Below, one piece after another: positions 52,920 to 60,944 of a DNA stretch of 64,000 bases. Made by a program: the position numbers and the translations under genes. Position 1 is the stretch's first letter, and the number at the start of each line of letters is the position of its first letter. Below the pieces are notes generated by a model. That model had not been told where the DNA came from and made no database searches. It was given only the letters and a program-made list of their open reading frames with translations. Source of the stretch: Archangium gephyra (GTDB taxonomy: Bacteria; Myxococcota; Myxococcia; Myxococcales; Myxococcaceae); contig NZ_CP011509.1 in the NCBI RefSeq assembly GCF_001027285.1, positions 11,990,501 to 12,054,500 of the forward strand, in the 5' to 3' direction.

Positions 52920-53408
52920 TCAGATTCGCGTGAAGGACCAGCTCACCGCCTTGCCCTCCGCGTAGGGCATGACGCCATGGAAGGCCCTCGGGTCCGCGTC
53001 GAATACCAGCGGCAGGAAGTGCCGGTCCCCGTCCCACAGCGGCAGGCTCATGATGTCCTTCACCGGCACCCACGAGAGCGTCCCCTCCACGTTGCGCTCG
53101 TGCGGCGTGCCCTCGAAGCGGTCGATGCGGAAGACGAAGCCCAGCCAGTCCTCGCCCTTGGGGCCGAAGCCGGGCCAGTTGAGGGTGCCCCGCAGCGTCA
53201 GCTCCGTGCACTCGATGCCCGCCTCCTCGCGGATTTCGCGGCGCATGCAGGAGACCACGTCCTCGCCGGGCTCCATCTTCCCGCCGAGCCCGTTGTACTT
53301 GCCGAGGTGCGCATCGTTCTGACGCGCGTTGCGGTGGATGAGCAGCACCTTCGTCCCGTCCGGGGACATGACGTAGCCGAGCGTGCCGATGATGGGCGTA
53401 TAGGGCAT
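52920..53408 (-). CDS. NUDIX hydrolase (MutT/8-oxo-dGTP diphosphatase type)
   Basis: A 162-residue enzyme. The NUDIX box is GKMEPGEDVVSCMRREIREEAGIE (Gx5Ex7REUxEExGU). RNARQNDAHLGKYNGLGGK precedes it and matches the 8-oxo-dGTP branch. WPGFGPKGEDWLGFVFR and WVPVKDIMSLPLWDGDRHFLP follow. It would remove oxidised nucleotides from the pool, though related substrates cannot be excluded. It converges on the zinc protease gene, 10 bases from its stop. ATG 53408. Confidence 0.85.
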   Translation of the reverse strand: MPYTPIIGTLGYVMSPDGTKVLLIHRNARQNDAHLGKYNGLGGKMEPGEDVVSCMRREIREEAGIECTELTLRGTLNWPGFGPKGEDWLGFVFRIDRFEGTPHERNVEGTLSWVPVKDIMSLPLWDGDRHFLPLVFDADPRAFHGVMPYAEGKAVSWSFTRI

Positions 53409-53516
53409 GGACAGCGCTCTTACCGCTCGCGGGCCGCTCCGCAAGAAGTCAGGAGGTAGGCGCCCCGCGTCCGACCTGGCCAGGACAGCGCGCCCTCTCA
53501 TCTTGTTCACCGCCAC

Positions 53517-54845
53517 TCACCGCGTGTCGGGCCGCACCTGCTGCCGGGCGGCGGTGCGCGCGGCCACGGCCCGGGCCACCGCGTAGAGGAGCGCGCCCGT
53601 GGCCACCAGCGTCGCGGTGGCGAGCAACTGTGTGCGAGAGCACCCGGCGAGCAACAACAGACACAGGGAGGCCCCGAGCACCGGCACGGCCGCTCCACCC
53701 GGCACGGTGAAGACGCGCTGCGCGTCCGGGGCTGGCTCGCGGCGCAACGCCAGCACCGCCGCGCAGCTCGTCCCGAAGACCATCAACCGGCCCACGGAGC
53801 TCGCGGCCGCGAGCGCCCCGAAGTTGGACGAGAGCGCCAGGGCCCAGGCACACGCCGCGAAGAGGGCCACCGCCACGTGCGGCGTGTGGAAGCGCGGGTG
53901 CAACCGGGCGAGCACCGATGGGAGCTGTCCGTTGGAGGCCAGGGCGTGCAGCAGCCGCGGGGCGACGAGCAGGTTTCCACTCGCGGTGCCCAGCGTGGAG
54001 ACCACCGCGCCCAGGCCGATGAGGAGGGCCCCCGGAGCACCGAGGAAGGCCTCGGCCGCCGTGGCCAGGGGCGCCGGGGAGCGCGCGAGGTCCGGCACCG
54101 CGCGCTGCGCGACGAACTGGATGGACGCGTACACCACCGCGATGAGCAGCAGCGACGTGACGAGCGCCACCGGCAGGTGCCGGCGCGGTGACACCATCTC
54201 CTCCGTCGGAATGCTCGCCGTCTCGAAGCCTCCGAAGGCGAAGACGAGCAGCAGCGCGGCCTCCACCGCACCACTCAGGGGCGGCAGCACCGCCGGGCCC
54301 AGCTCCACGGCCGGCGCGGAGCCCAGTCCCACCGCTACGAAGACACCGAGCGGCAACAGCTTGCCAATGGTCAGCAGCACCACGGCCAGTGCGCCCTGGC
54401 GCACCCCGAGCACATTGAGCCCCGTGAGCGCGAGCAGGATGATCGAGATGTACAGCCCGCGCCCCAGCGGCGTGGCGAGCCACGGCACGAGGTGGCCCGC
54501 GTAGGCCGCGCTGGCATTGGAGATGGCCGCCACCGACGCCAGGCGGCTGAGCGCGAAGACCCAGCCCGTCTGGAAACCGATGAAGGGACCGAAGGCCTCG
54601 CGCGCGTAGAGGTACGGGCCTCCGTCGCGCTCGAAGCGGCTGCCCAGCTCCGCGAAGCACAGGACGATGGCCAGCGTCACCAGCGCCACCCCGAAGTAGG
54701 ACACCGGGGCCGCTCCGCCGAACAACCCCGCCACCTGCGCCGGCAGGGCGAAGATGGCCGAGCCAATCACTCCATTCAACGCCAGTGCGAGCAGTGCGCC
54801 AAAGCCGATGACGCGCGTGCGGCCCACGGAAGAGGGGTTGCTCAT
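53517..54845 (-). CDS. APC-family amino-acid permease
   Basis: A 442-residue membrane protein with about twelve segments. GFGALLALALNGVIGSAIFALPAQVAGLFG is the typical APC first segment with its unwound glycines. FERDGGPYLYAREAFGPFIGFQTGW and FGGFETASIPTEEMVSPRRHLPVAL are further family motifs. It moves amino acids or amines by proton symport or exchange. It starts 8 bases after the TauD-like gene's stop, so the permease probably supplies or exports that enzyme's substrate or product. Confidence 0.87.
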   Translation of the reverse strand: MSNPSSVGRTRVIGFGALLALALNGVIGSAIFALPAQVAGLFGGAAPVSYFGVALVTLAIVLCFAELGSRFERDGGPYLYAREAFGPFIGFQTGWVFALSRLASVAAISNASAAYAGHLVPWLATPLGRGLYISIILLALTGLNVLGVRQGALAVVLLTIGKLLPLGVFVAVGLGSAPAVELGPAVLPPLSGAVEAALLLVFAFGGFETASIPTEEMVSPRRHLPVALVTSLLLIAVVYASIQFVAQRAVPDLARSPAPLATAAEAFLGAPGALLIGLGAVVSTLGTASGNLLVAPRLLHALASNGQLPSVLARLHPRFHTPHVAVALFAACAWALALSSNFGALAAASSVGRLMVFGTSCAAVLALRREPAPDAQRVFTVPGGAAVPVLGASLCLLLLAGCSRTQLLATATLVATGALLYAVARAVAARTAARQQVRPDTR

Positions 54846-54853
54846 GGGGGCGC

Positions 54854-55930
54854 TCACCCCTCGAGCGGGGCCTTCAGCTCGCTGGCGGGCACATGCACGC
54901 CTCCGCGCCGCCCCACCTCCACGCTGCCATAGCGCTCGCGGAAGATGGGAGGCAGCTCGCGGCCATCCGGCGGACACAGCCACAGCCGCAGCAGGTGTCT
55001 GCGCCGCCCGGGCTCCGGCCAGTCCTCGAAGGCCGTCCGGTCGTGCAACAGCTGGTGGTTGTGGATGAACTGCATGTCCCCGGGCTCCAGCCGCATCTCC
55101 AGGTGCAGCTCGGGATCGTCGAGCAGCGCGTCGAACAGGTCCAACGCCTCCACTTGCGGCGCCGTCAGCCGGGGCGCGTCCTCGAAGCGCTGCGCGGACT
55201 CGATGTAGCGGCGCTGGTAGATGCCCGTCAGCTCGCCCGCGTGGAAGTTGAGCACCGGGATGGAGAAGTAGGGTTTGTGGCCCGGCCGGTACTCGTTGCG
55301 GTGGTCCGTGTGGAAGGGCTCGAACAGCACACGCGCCAGGTCCGGCCGGCGCCGGAACATCTCGTTGTAGACCGTCACCGTGCTGGCCAGGCTGCTGAGC
55401 CCTCCCCGCATGGACGGGCGCACGCACAACAGGCCCACGAGGTCCGCCGAGTCCGTGTGGTACCCCTGCCGCTGGTTCGTCTGGTACAGGCGCGTGCTGG
55501 GATTGTTGGCGTCGTAGCCCAGGTCCTTCACGTGCCCGAGCACGTGCCCCTGCCCGTTCTGCGACACCGCCGTGCCCAGGTACGTGCCCAGTCCCCAGAA
55601 CAGCGTCGCCAGCTCCGCCAGCGTGTAGCGCTCCGCCGGCAGGCCCCGGAAGAGGATGAAGCCCCGCCCCCGCAGCAGCTCGCGCTTCACCTCCGCCAGG
55701 AGTGGCCCCAGCGTCGGAAGGACGAAGTTCTCCCGCGTGACGTCCAGCACCGGGCGCGGCAGCCCCCGGACTCCCGCGAGCGCCCCGTCCAGCTCGGCCA
55801 GCTCGCCGGCGGAGAAGCGGTGGATCCACGTCTCGCTCCGGGCGAGCTCGGCGCCTCGCCACGCGGCGGGTCCTTCGAGGACGCGGCCGGGCCAGGGGAA
55901 GCTCGAGACGGGAGAAGGCAGGGCGGTCAT
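54854..55930 (-). CDS. TauD/TfdA-family Fe(II)/2-oxoglutarate dioxygenase
   Basis: A 358-residue enzyme. The facial triad start is YHTDSADL (His-x-Asp), and the distal His is in MQFIHNHQLLHDRTAF. An Arg two-oxoglutarate anchor lies in PEPGRRRHLLRLWL. RGFILFRGLPAE near the start is typical of the family. Free amino-acid hydroxylases such as asparagine or arginine hydroxylases are close relatives, which fits the coupled amino-acid permease downstream. Substrate not determined. ATG 55930 is taken because upstream sequence is REP-like. Confidence 0.82.
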   Translation of the reverse strand: MTALPSPVSSFPWPGRVLEGPAAWRGAELARSETWIHRFSAGELAELDGALAGVRGLPRPVLDVTRENFVLPTLGPLLAEVKRELLRGRGFILFRGLPAERYTLAELATLFWGLGTYLGTAVSQNGQGHVLGHVKDLGYDANNPSTRLYQTNQRQGYHTDSADLVGLLCVRPSMRGGLSSLASTVTVYNEMFRRRPDLARVLFEPFHTDHRNEYRPGHKPYFSIPVLNFHAGELTGIYQRRYIESAQRFEDAPRLTAPQVEALDLFDALLDDPELHLEMRLEPGDMQFIHNHQLLHDRTAFEDWPEPGRRRHLLRLWLCPPDGRELPPIFRERYGSVEVGRRGGVHVPASELKAPLEG

Positions 55931-55999
55931 GGCCCGAGCGTGACAGGAAGCGGGGTGCACCGACAAGCAGGCCTCCCGTGGGAACCCGGGAGGCGTGGC

Positions 56000-56034
56000 A
56001 CCCTCACCCCGTCCCTCTCCCGGAGGGCGAGGGG
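56000..56034 (+). repeat. REP-like element, copy 4
   Basis: Has the core CCCTCACCCCGTCCCTCTCC then CGGAGGGCGAGGGG. It lies 44 nt past the stop of the ABC transporter gene ending at 56079 and upstream of the TauD-like gene. Confidence 0.75.
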
Positions 56035-56078
56035 AGATTGGGCGGAGTGGGGGCACGGCTCGGCTTGGCTCTATCCGC

Positions 56079-57938
56079 TCAGTCCCGGTAGCCCCGGGCC
56101 TGCAGGTTGAACAGGTGCGCGTAGCGTCCGTTGCGCGCCATCAGCTCCGCGTGGCTCCCCAACTCCTCCACCTCGCCGTTGTGCAGCACGGCGATCCGGT
56201 CCGCCATCCGCACCGTCGAGAACCGGTGGGAGATCACCAGCGCGATGCGGTCCGCCGCCAGCTCCTGGAAGCGCTCGAACAGCGCGTGCTCCGACTCCGC
56301 GTCGATGCTCGCCGTCGGCTCGTCCAGGATGAGCACCTCCGCGTCCTCTCGCATGAACGCCCGGGACACTCCCAGCTTCTGCCACTGCCCACCGCTCAGC
56401 TCCTGCCCCTTCTCGAACCAGCCGCCCAGCATCGTGTCGTACTGGTTGGGCAGCGCCGAAATCACCGCGCTCGCCCCGCCCTGCTCCGCCGCCCGGACGA
56501 TGCGGTTGCGATCCTCCAGCGCCGGCACGTGCCCCAACCCGATGTTCTCCGCCACGCTGAACTGGTAGCGCACGAAGTCCTGGAACACCGCGCCGAACCT
56601 CGAGCGCAGATCCCCCGGGTCCATGTCCTTCAGGTTCACGCCCCCGTAGAAGAGCTCCCCCTCCGTCGGCTCGTACAGGCGCAGCAGCAGCTTCACCAGC
56701 GTGCTCTTCCCCGCCCCGTTCTCCCCCACCAGCGCCAGCTTCTCCCCCGGCTCCAGCTTCAACGACAGGTTGCGCAGCGCCCACTCCTTCTTCCCCGGGT
56801 AGCGGAACGACACGTTGCGCAGCTCGATGGCGTTGCCCCGGCCCCTCGGCGGCGTGTGCGCCGGCAGCACCCTCGGCGCCTCCTGCCCCGTGGGGATCTC
56901 CAGGTACGCGAAGAGGTTGCTCATGAAGAGCGCTCCCTCGTACATGCTGCCCACGCTGGAGAGAATCCCCTGGAACGCCGTCTGCCCCGCCCGGAACACC
57001 CCCAGGTACAGCGTCATGTCGCCCAGCGTGATGGTGCCCTGCGCCGCCCGGTTCGCCACGAACGCGTAGCACGCGTAGAACGCCCCCAACGACAGCAGCC
57101 CCAGCCCCAGCCCCCACCCCATCCGCTTGAGCGCCAGCGCCCGGTCCTCCAGGAAGAACTTGCGGAACAGCGTCCGGTAGCGCCCCAGCACCAGCGGACC
57201 CAGCGCGAACACCTTCACCTCCTTCACGTGATTGTCCCGCGTGAGGATCCACTCCAGGTAGTTCAGCTTGCGCCCCTCGGGCGCCCGCCACGAGTAGAGC
57301 CGGAAGCCCTCCGCCGCCAGCCGCGCCTCGGCGATGAACGCCGGGATGCTCGCCGCCACCAGCACCACCACGCTCCACGGCGACAGCGCCACCAGCAGCA
57401 CCGCGTACGTGGACAGCGTCACCGCGTTGCGCACGATGGAGAACGCATCCATCACCAGCGCCAGCGGCCGGCTGTTGGCCTCGCGCCGCGCGTTCTGCAT
57501 CTTGTCGTACGTGTCCGAGTCCTCGAAGTGCCGCAGCTCCAGCTGCAAGGCCTTCTGGAGGATCCGCTCGTTGAGCAGGTTGCCGAGGCCGGCGCGCAGC
57601 AGCTCGCGCGTGAGCGACAGCGCCCGGTCCAGCGTCACCGAGCCCACCATCAACCCGAACTCCAGCATCACCAGCCGCAGCACCCGCTCGCGCGCGGCCT
57701 CGCCTCCGCCCGTCGACGCCGCCACCACCCCGTCCACGATGAGCTTGCCCACCCAGGCGATGGCCGCCGGCACCAGCGCCGCCACCAGCGTCAGCAGCCC
57801 GAGCACCACCGCGCCCCGGGGACTCGCCTCCCAGAAGAGCCGGAAGGTGCCCGGCAGCTGCCGGAAGAGGGTGCCCATGCCCTTGAGCCGGGCCTTCAAG
57901 GATTGGGGAGGACGGGGAGAGGAAAGCGGTGGAGACAC
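56079..57938 (-). CDS. ABC transporter, fused permease and ATPase (exporter type)
   Basis: A 619-residue half transporter. Six membrane segments occupy about 40-330 (GAVVLGLLTLVAALVPAAIAWVGKLIVDGVV at the start). The ATPase has Walker A GENGAGKST, signature LSGGQ, Walker B VLILDEPTA and the switch His in VISHRFSTV. It probably works as a homodimer exporting lipid, peptide or drug; no accessory gene is nearby to tell which. Related myxobacterial exporters often serve secondary-metabolite clusters. Divergent from the gene at 58104. Confidence 0.9.
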   Translation of the reverse strand: MSPPLSSPRPPQSLKARLKGMGTLFRQLPGTFRLFWEASPRGAVVLGLLTLVAALVPAAIAWVGKLIVDGVVAASTGGGEAARERVLRLVMLEFGLMVGSVTLDRALSLTRELLRAGLGNLLNERILQKALQLELRHFEDSDTYDKMQNARREANSRPLALVMDAFSIVRNAVTLSTYAVLLVALSPWSVVVLVAASIPAFIAEARLAAEGFRLYSWRAPEGRKLNYLEWILTRDNHVKEVKVFALGPLVLGRYRTLFRKFFLEDRALALKRMGWGLGLGLLSLGAFYACYAFVANRAAQGTITLGDMTLYLGVFRAGQTAFQGILSSVGSMYEGALFMSNLFAYLEIPTGQEAPRVLPAHTPPRGRGNAIELRNVSFRYPGKKEWALRNLSLKLEPGEKLALVGENGAGKSTLVKLLLRLYEPTEGELFYGGVNLKDMDPGDLRSRFGAVFQDFVRYQFSVAENIGLGHVPALEDRNRIVRAAEQGGASAVISALPNQYDTMLGGWFEKGQELSGGQWQKLGVSRAFMREDAEVLILDEPTASIDAESEHALFERFQELAADRIALVISHRFSTVRMADRIAVLHNGEVEELGSHAELMARNGRYAHLFNLQARGYRD

Positions 57939-58103
57939 GCCCTCTCTCTAACCCGGCCCTCCCACGTGCGCCGCATTCCCGCCACCCCGTGCACCAGGGA
58001 AGCGGGCTGCGTGTTTCCTTCGAGGCTTCCGCCCGTCAGGATGCTCTCCGGCCAGCCTCCCGGGGTTATGATGGCCTCATCCCTCACCTGGAGATCCTCT
58101 CCG

Positions 58104-58616
58104 ATGAAGCGCTTCGTCATCGTCTTCGACAATGAGCCGGCCGAACCCTCGCCCTGGATGGCTCGCGCCTGCGCCACGTCCCAGCTGACCTTCGTGGACA
58201 ACGAGGCCATCACCGACGCCGTCTCCGACAACAAGGAGGCCCAGAAGCTGCTGCTCCAGGGGGGCCTGCCCCCGGGGGAGAACCCCAAGCTCGCCCCCTA
58301 CTACAAGGACGCGCTCGAGAAGCTCGCCGCCGGCAAGCAGCGCGTGGGGCTCTACAGCGTCAGCTGGCTGCTCTACCTCGGCCAGGCCGATGGGTGCGTG
58401 CTCGACTTCGCGGGCCTCGAGGAGCAGCGCAAGAAGGGGCTGGCCTCCGGCGTCGCCCAGAAGACCGCCGACGAGTACGTGGCCAAGTACTCCGCCCACC
58501 TGCAGGAGCGCGCACGCAAGGTGCTCCCCGCCGAGCGCATCCTCATCGTGCCCGCGGGCGAGAGCGACGCGAAGAAGGCCGAGCTCACCGCCGCGTTCAT
58601 CAAGAAGCTCGGGTAG
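58104..58616 (+). CDS. Hypothetical cytosolic protein
   Basis: A 170-residue protein with no signal or membrane segment. It starts MKRFVIVFDNEPAEPSPWMARACATSQLTFVDNEAITDAVS and ends with a Lys-rich helix (KAELTAAFIKKLG). RILIVPAGESDAKK suggests an alternating beta-alpha fold. No family recognised. It is divergent from the ABC exporter and convergent with the Uma2 gene. Confidence 0.6.
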   Translation: MKRFVIVFDNEPAEPSPWMARACATSQLTFVDNEAITDAVSDNKEAQKLLLQGGLPPGENPKLAPYYKDALEKLAAGKQRVGLYSVSWLLYLGQADGCVLDFAGLEEQRKKGLASGVAQKTADEYVAKYSAHLQERARKVLPAERILIVPAGESDAKKAELTAAFIKKLG

Positions 58617-58646
58617 CGGGCGCCCCAAAGCCGCCGCCCTCGCGGC

Positions 58647-59480
58647 TCAGGCCCCCCGTGTCCTGAGCCGCTTCAACTCGGTTCGCAACTTCGCGAGCTG
58701 TCGCTCCGCCGCCTCCCGGCGCCGTGCTTCTTCGGCCACGCGACGCGCCTCTTCGGCTGCGCGCCGCCGCAACTGCCGCGCCTCCCTCTTCAGCCCGGCG
58801 ATGCGCTCGTCCGACTCCAGCAGGGGCCTGCGCCCCGCCCAGAAGCGCAGCCGCCCCTCCTCCACCTGCAGGTCCAACCCCAACTGCTCCGAGCGGTAGC
58901 GCCCCCGAACCAGCGGAATGGCCTCGTACTTCCTCGGCCCGGACTCCGGTAGCCGATACGCCACCAACCGCTCCTTCTTCCGGTCGTAGATGAAGTATTC
59001 GGGAATGCCCAGCCGGGCGTAGCGCCGCACGTTGTATTCGGCGTCCTTCTTGCGGTCGCCCCCCACGTGCACCTCCATCACCCAGTCCAGCCCCTTCCCC
59101 TCGGCGCTCACCACCCACTTGTCCCGCTCGTGCCGCTCCACGTCCCGCACCGCCAACAGGTCCGGCGCGAAACGCCGCTCGTCCGGGTAGTACACGGGCA
59201 GTTCCGCCCCCAGGTACAGCTTGTGCCGCCGATGGCGGTTGAAGTGACCCCTCAGCACATCCAGCGCGCTCACCTTCGCCTGCAGGTGCCGGTCGCCCTC
59301 CGGCATGGCCATCTCATCCCACGTCACCTCACCGGGCAGTGAGGCCACCACCTGCTCTCGCTCCTCCACGCTCATCGCCTCCCACTCCTGCTGGGAGGGT
59401 GCTTGGGGAAAGGCCTCCGCGTTGCCCCGCCGATCGCGCTCCATGGCTCGAAGCGTGGGGCGGGTGACCTCCAAGGTCAA
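58647..59480 (-). CDS. Uma2-family (DUF820) PD-(D/E)XK nuclease-fold protein
   Basis: A 277-residue protein. PVYYPDERRFAPDLLAV, then LDWVMEVHVGGDRKKD, then YARLGIPEYFIYDRKKERLVAYRL is the Uma2 core. The catalytic acids are in FAPDLLAV and VMEVHVGGD, although the usual Lys after the E is replaced (EVHVGG), so activity is uncertain. The last 60 residues are a Glu/Arg-rich coiled coil (RRRAAEEARRVAEEARRREAAERQLAKL). Start could also be Met13. The family is multi-copy in many large bacterial genomes with no settled function. Confidence 0.8.
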   Translation of the reverse strand: MTLEVTRPTLRAMERDRRGNAEAFPQAPSQQEWEAMSVEEREQVVASLPGEVTWDEMAMPEGDRHLQAKVSALDVLRGHFNRHRRHKLYLGAELPVYYPDERRFAPDLLAVRDVERHERDKWVVSAEGKGLDWVMEVHVGGDRKKDAEYNVRRYARLGIPEYFIYDRKKERLVAYRLPESGPRKYEAIPLVRGRYRSEQLGLDLQVEEGRLRFWAGRRPLLESDERIAGLKREARQLRRRAAEEARRVAEEARRREAAERQLAKLRTELKRLRTRGA

Positions 59481-59668
59481 CCCGTTGCCGCGCTCCCCGT
59501 CACCCTCTCGACGAGGCAGAGCAAGTCGCGGGCCGGGTGCTCAATCGGGGCTCCGGCGCTCGGGAGCGCTCCTGCACAGGCGCTCCTGGGTGCCCGCCAG
59601 ACATCCGCGCCACGGGATGCCGCCTCCACCGCGCGGGACCGGCAGGCACCCCGGGCGCTGAAAATGGA

Positions 59669-59711
59669 GAAGCCGCCAGGGCCCAGGCTGTCCCTGGACC
59701 GTGGCGGCTTC
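59669..59711. terminator. Hairpin between the Uma2 and outer-membrane protein genes
   Basis: GAAGCCGCCA and TGGCGGCTTC form a perfect 10-bp outer stem enclosing GGGCCCAGGC...GTCCCTGG, which can pair further. It lies 20 bases past the stop of the minus-strand gene ending at 59732. On the minus strand the run TTTTC follows after a few bases. Confidence 0.6.
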
Positions 59712-59731
59712 CTTTCACGGCGACGAGAGGG

Positions 59732-60697
59732 TTACTTGCCCGCGAGCTTCCAGCCCACCTCGAGCCACGCCATCGGCGCGGCGTAGTCGAGCCGGTAGTG
59801 GCTGCGCCACTCGTAGGAGCCACCCAGCGACACGCGCACCTTGGACACGTCCATCGCCACGCCGAGTCCCGCCCGGCCGCCAGCGGCCAGGGGGCTGGGC
59901 CCGTACATCAGCGGGCCGCCCGACGCGAACACCTGCAGCCCGAAGCCTCCCGGCGACGCGAGCACCGGATAGGCCAGCCGCACGTCCGCCAGCAACAGGC
60001 CAATGGCCGAGGAGAACCGCGGCGAGCCGAGCGCCGTCAGGCCCACGCCCGCCCTCAGCCCGAACGGCAGCCGCACCGAGCCATTCACGTTCACGCCCGC
60101 CAGCGGCAGCGGCCCGCTGCTCCCCACATCCGCCTCGCCATGCACGCTCGCGTACAGCTCGAACGAGTCCACCAGCGAGAGCGCCGGCTCGGGCTCGACG
60201 ACGGGCGGCGGCGGCTCCGCGGGGGGCGGCGGCGCGGCCTCCACCACCGGCGCGGGGGCCGCGGCCGCGGCGGCTTCCGCGGCGGCCTGCTCGACCTTGG
60301 CCTTGTTGCGATCCGGGCACTCCACCCGCATCTTCTCGAAGAGCTCGTCCAGCCCCGCCGAGGGCTTCTCGATGGGCAGGCTCGCCAGTTCCTCCTGCTT
60401 GAACGCGCGGCAGAAGGCCTCCTCCGCCTGCGGCGTCTGCTCGAGCGCCTGGTACAGCACGCCCTCCATCAACGACACCCACAGCTGCTCCGCCGTCCCC
60501 AGGTCCTGCGTACACCCGGGCGCGGCGAGCTCGGCGAGCGCCGCCTCGTACTTGAGCGTGGAGGAGAGACGCGCCACCTTGCGGATGCAGGTGTTCTTCG
60601 TCTTCTCCGGGAGGATGACCTTCACGCGAGGCGCGGCCTCGGCCGGCACCGCGAGCAACGTCATCAGGGGCAGAACCGCCAGCTTCAGACTCTTCAT
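59732..60697 (-). CDS. Exported protein with Pro-rich linker and predicted outer-membrane beta domain
   Basis: A 321-residue protein with a signal peptide (LKLAVLPLMTLLAVPAEA). Residues about 25-130 are helical with spaced cysteines (NTCIRKV, PGCTQDL, AFCRAF, VECPDR). A Pro/Ala linker (EAAPPPPAEPPPPVVEPEP) then leads to alternating strands (FELYASVHGEADVG, NVNGSVRLPFGLRAGVGLTALG, AWLEVGWKLAGK), a pattern of an outer-membrane beta-barrel or surface domain ending in an aromatic-rich last strand. No family name. ATG 60697 fits the signal. A hairpin follows its stop. Confidence 0.65.
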   Translation of the reverse strand: MKSLKLAVLPLMTLLAVPAEAAPRVKVILPEKTKNTCIRKVARLSSTLKYEAALAELAAPGCTQDLGTAEQLWVSLMEGVLYQALEQTPQAEEAFCRAFKQEELASLPIEKPSAGLDELFEKMRVECPDRNKAKVEQAAAEAAAAAAPAPVVEAAPPPPAEPPPPVVEPEPALSLVDSFELYASVHGEADVGSSGPLPLAGVNVNGSVRLPFGLRAGVGLTALGSPRFSSAIGLLLADVRLAYPVLASPGGFGLQVFASGGPLMYGPSPLAAGGRAGLGVAMDVSKVRVSLGGSYEWRSHYRLDYAAPMAWLEVGWKLAGK

Positions 60698-60860
60698 GAG
60701 TGATTGTGCTCGTAGCAAGGCGCTCCCCCACCGCGAGGAGCCCACGCGCACCTTACACCCACCCGCCCCTCCCTCCCCATGGGGGCCCCTTCTTGGATAT
60801 TTTCAGGTCCAACCATCTGTGACGGCGTGCGTCACGCGGGTCCAACCCGAGGACCCCGAT

Positions 60861-60895
60861 ACCCTCACCCCGTCCCTCTCCCGGAGGCAGAGGGG
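60861..60895 (+). repeat. REP-like element, copy 5
   Basis: Core CCCTCACCCCGTCCCTCTCC then CGGAGGCAGAGGGG. It lies 49 nt past the stop of the large repeat protein. Confidence 0.75.
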
Positions 60896-60944
60896 TTCTT
60901 GGGGGCAAGGGGCTTGGGAGTCCCCTGGCTCGGACTTCCTCGGC

